Translations under genes and position numbers: made by a program
Assembly (NCBI GenBank): GCA_028282705.1
Contig: JANQHI010000038.1
Location: forward strand, 1 to 64,000
From: Prolixibacteraceae bacterium
GTDB taxonomy: Bacteria > Bacteroidota > Bacteroidia > Bacteroidales > Prolixibacteraceae
Direction of reading: 5' to 3'
DNA length: 64,000 nucleotides
Notes under the pieces: model-generated
Told to the model about the DNA's origin: nothing
Database searches by the model: none
The model's input: only the letters and a program-made list of their open reading frames with translations
Shown here: in pieces, positions 61,956 through 64,000 of the stretch
Layout: each line of letters opens with the position of its first letter
Numbering within the stretch: position 1 is the stretch's first letter

Positions 61956-63053
61956 TTAATAATATTTTCGCAGAAATCGTTTAAAAAAAATATCATAGGT
62001 CACAATTTTACCCATGTTGTTGTACAAAACTTCTTTGTCAATAAGCTTGTTAGTAGCCAGCAATGTTGAAGAACCAACAGGAAGGTTATATTTTAAAAGA
62101 AAATCAAAAGCTGTTGGTTTCTCAACTTCCCCCTCTTTTGAAACAGCAACCACAACCTTTCTCTGATTAACAGGAAGCAGGCTATACACTTGTTGATAAT
62201 CTGCTTTTCTGCTTTCAATGTATTCGTTTAGTATTTGTCTTACATCATGAGCTCCTAAGGTGTTGTTTTGTGCCTTTGAAAAGCATTGATTGGCACAAAT
62301 TAAAGTATAGTAGGTATATCCTTCAGAAAAGTCAATGATGTATTCAATTGCATCCATATGGATATTGACATTATTCTTTTTGAAAGAATCATAAATGAAC
62401 TTTGAAAAGGTTTCCCTATCTAATTTGTTTAGGACAAGGACTTCACTGCTTTGATAGAATGGCCTTTTTGCACTATAAAACATATTCTTTAAAAGATGGC
62501 TTGAACTGCCTGAATATATAAACCTTACATTTTTTAGTTGTTGGACATAGGTTCTTAAAGTTGCCTCAGCTTTTTCAGGATAGCTTGCAATTTCTTGAAA
62601 TTCATCAAAAGCAACAACAACCATCCTTTTTTGTTTTTCCAAATAAGCAAACAAGTCCCCCAAGCTTTGTGTGTATTGAGGTTCTTTCATATCAATACTT
62701 ATTTTAGGAGTTCCATCAGAAGAAAATGAGATGGTTGGGCTAATGCCTTTTAAAACATCAGCAATGCCTTTTAAAATGTTTTTTTTATGGTATTCCTGAA
62801 CTATTTGCTGTGCTAGCAGAGCAATTAAATCTGCCATGTTTTGGGTAGCAAAAAGATCAATATATATGCAATCTATCTTTGCCTCTTTCTTTAAGGAATA
62901 AAATAAATGGTGTATTAATGCAGTTTTGCCCAGTCTTCTTGGGCTATGGACAAATGTGTTTAAACCATTGTGGAGGTTCTCTTTAAGTTTTGATATTTCT
63001 TCTTTCCTATCACAAAAATATGCAGGATTGTATTGCAAACTAAAAGGATTCAT
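61956..63053 (-). CDS. AAA-family ATPase with C-terminal winged helix
   Basis: This is a 365-residue P-loop ATPase of the archaeal-type AAA (ATPase domain 2) family. The Walker A variant HSPRRLGKTALIHHL lies near residue 40 and Walker B in MVVVAFDEFQEI. The sensor Arg region and a C-terminal winged-helix segment (LPVNQRKVVVAVSKEG, then GSSTLLATNKLI) complete it. Such proteins occur alone and with toxin-like or transport partners; here none adjoins. Three 14-base repeats lie just upstream (63097-63138), near its start. The target is unknown. Confidence 0.8.
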   Translation of the reverse strand: MNPFSLQYNPAYFCDRKEEISKLKENLHNGLNTFVHSPRRLGKTALIHHLFYSLKKEAKIDCIYIDLFATQNMADLIALLAQQIVQEYHKKNILKGIADVLKGISPTISFSSDGTPKISIDMKEPQYTQSLGDLFAYLEKQKRMVVVAFDEFQEIASYPEKAEATLRTYVQQLKNVRFIYSGSSSHLLKNMFYSAKRPFYQSSEVLVLNKLDRETFSKFIYDSFKKNNVNIHMDAIEYIIDFSEGYTYYTLICANQCFSKAQNNTLGAHDVRQILNEYIESRKADYQQVYSLLPVNQRKVVVAVSKEGEVEKPTAFDFLLKYNLPVGSSTLLATNKLIDKEVLYNNMGKIVTYDIFFKRFLRKYY

Positions 63054-63096
63054 AGTACAACATTTCTAGATGGTTCAAATATAAATAAAATAATTC

Positions 63097-63138
63097 ATAA
63101 AACATGAATTATAAAACATGAATTATAAAACATGAATT
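63097..63138. repeat. Three tandem copies of a 14-base unit
   Basis: ATAAAACATGAATT is repeated exactly three times, at 63097-63110, 63111-63124 and 63125-63138. It lies between the divergent ATPase and amidase genes. Its regular period could be an operator array, or slippage. The contained ATG codons do not begin long frames. Confidence 0.9.
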
Positions 63139-63201
63139 CACTTGGTTTTGATTTGCTGAAATCATTTCCATATCTTGAAAAAGAATTCTAATACTCCAGT
63201 C

Positions 63202-64000
63202 ATGAAAAGACGTTCCTTTCTAAAAACTTCTGCCCTTGGAAGTTCAGCAGTTGCCATCACATCATTATCAGCTTGCCAGCCTGCTACCAATGGTAAAAAA
63301 GAACAAACCATTGACCTTACTTCTTTTGAACTAAATGAAATTACCATAAGCCAACTGCAAGATAAAATGGAAACAGGTGAAATGACTTCTGAAGGTATTT
63401 GCCAAAAATATTTGGATAGGATATCTGTGGTTGACAAGCACCTAAAGTCAGTGATTGAATTAAACCCTGATGCCCTAGCAATTGCAAAACAAATGGACAA
63501 AGAAAGGAGTAAAGGGCCTATTAGAGGGCCACTGCATGGGATACCTGTTATGATTAAAGATAACATTGACACTGGTGACAAAATGCAAACCACAGCTGGC
63601 TCTTTGGGGCTGGAAGGCAACATTGCCCCTGAAGATGCACCCATTGTAAAAAAACTCAGGGAAGCTGGGGCCGTTTTATTGGGAAAAACCAACCTGAGTG
63701 AGTGGGCAAATTTCCGCTCAACAGAATCAAGCAGTGGATGGAGTGGCAGGGGAGGCCAGGTAAGAAACCCATACTGTTTGGATAGGAGCCCATGTGGGTC
63801 AAGCTCAGGCTCAGGGGCTGCTGTTGCTGCAAACCTATGTACCTTGGCCATTGGGACTGAAACCAATGGGTCTATTGTATGCCCATCAGGGGTAAATGGC
63901 ATTGTTGGCATTAAACCTACGTTGGGTATGTGGAGCAGGAGGGGGATTATCCCCATTGCCCATAGCCAAGACACAGCAGGGCCTATGGCAAGGACAGTAA
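63202..64000 (+). CDS. Tat-exported amidase, 5' part
   Basis: The window end cuts this gene after 266 codons. The N-terminus is a twin-arginine signal (MKRRSFLKTSALGSSAVA) with a possible lipobox (LSACQPA). The amidase signature follows: the catalytic Lys in GIPVMIKDNID and the Ser-rich loop in SPCGSSSGSGAAVAAN with the cis-Ser and nucleophile Ser of the Ser-Ser-Lys triad. The family hydrolyses amides, such as those of amino acids, nitriles' products or peptides. Export makes a role in scavenging likely. The substrate-specifying C-terminal half is outside the window. Confidence 0.9.
   Translation, partial: MKRRSFLKTSALGSSAVAITSLSACQPATNGKKEQTIDLTSFELNEITISQLQDKMETGEMTSEGICQKYLDRISVVDKHLKSVIELNPDALAIAKQMDKERSKGPIRGPLHGIPVMIKDNIDTGDKMQTTAGSLGLEGNIAPEDAPIVKKLREAGAVLLGKTNLSEWANFRSTESSSGWSGRGGQVRNPYCLDRSPCGSSSGSGAAVAANLCTLAIGTETNGSIVCPSGVNGIVGIKPTLGMWSRRGIIPIAHSQDTAGPMARTV

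Noticed and set aside
63097-63138. CRISPR array
   Set aside because: The three units are contiguous 14-base repeats without spacers, and no cas gene is near.
1-64000. tRNA, rRNA or intact insertion sequence
   Set aside because: I saw no cloverleaf with CCA end, no rRNA-like conserved run and no transposase motif in any of the gaps.

Overview
The window is AT-rich DNA from a free-living member of the Bacteroidota, most likely a marine or soil Cytophagia-type bacterium. I infer this from a Por/T9SS C-terminal sorting domain (52031-53002), a GldA-type gliding ABC ATPase (30993-31898), an IspG with the long Bacteroidetes/Chlamydia/plant insert, TAnnTTTG promoter motifs, weak or absent Shine-Dalgarno sequences, and several Tat-exported Gfo/Idh/MocA and xylose-isomerase-like enzymes. 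I see no rRNA, tRNA, CRISPR array or intact insertion sequence. The genus cannot be fixed from the sequence alone.

Layout. 1-1419 is a decayed stretch with frameshifted membrane-protein genes and a truncated sensor. 1844-6497 is a sugar oxidation/isomerisation cluster (two TIM-barrel isomerase-like proteins and two Gfo/Idh/MocA enzymes), followed by a membrane acyltransferase. 7873-9913 is a type II restriction-modification module (an HTH-fused cytosine-C5 methyltransferase and an Eco47II-type nuclease) with a probable operator. 9923-18019 holds an aldo-keto reductase, a hidden 58-residue membrane protein, pheS, a serine hydrolase, an EEP-family hydrolase, and an operon of a tetraheme NapC/NirT-FGE-fold fusion plus a Tat-exported oxidoreductase. 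18268-28250 holds a ComF-like protein, an AraC/GyrI pair, a three-gene SDR/epimerase/CPBP operon, an outer-membrane barrel overlapping a sirtuin, dnaG, a Nim-like flavoprotein and an epimerase. 28293-29703 is metK under a SAM-II riboswitch. 29985-37863 holds a glycosyltransferase with gldA, ispG, an outer-membrane protein, a broken lipoprotein gene, a flavin reductase and an M3 peptidase. 37933-44871 holds OsmC, metG, an interrupted HAD gene, an LD-carboxypeptidase, YraN, YjbR, a C1 peptidase, an S4 protein and an acyl-carrier-like protein lacking its serine. 45702-48663 is a tandem of three cyclophilins, the last fused to a degenerate protease. 49380-51388 is the methionine salvage pair mtnA and mtnP. 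53057-58509 is a hydroxyproline catabolic cluster that also carries a chorismatase-like protein. 58506-64000 holds a SPOR protein, galE, rfbB, an AAA ATPase and a Tat-exported amidase cut by the window end.

How the genes work together. Three metabolic themes stand out: sugar oxidation, partly in the periplasm (1844-6497 and 14966-17897); S-adenosylmethionine economy (riboswitch-controlled metK, mtnA, mtnP, metG); and use of hydroxyproline, an amino acid from collagen and plant walls, under its own AraC regulator. Four loci carry indels or a nonsense codon, two or three of them at homopolymers, so either local gene decay or consensus errors must be considered.

The observations I rate highest are the SAM-II riboswitch with two mutually exclusive helices before metK, the cytochrome-FGE fusion paired with a Tat-exported oxidoreductase, and the chorismatase-like protein in the hydroxyproline operon.
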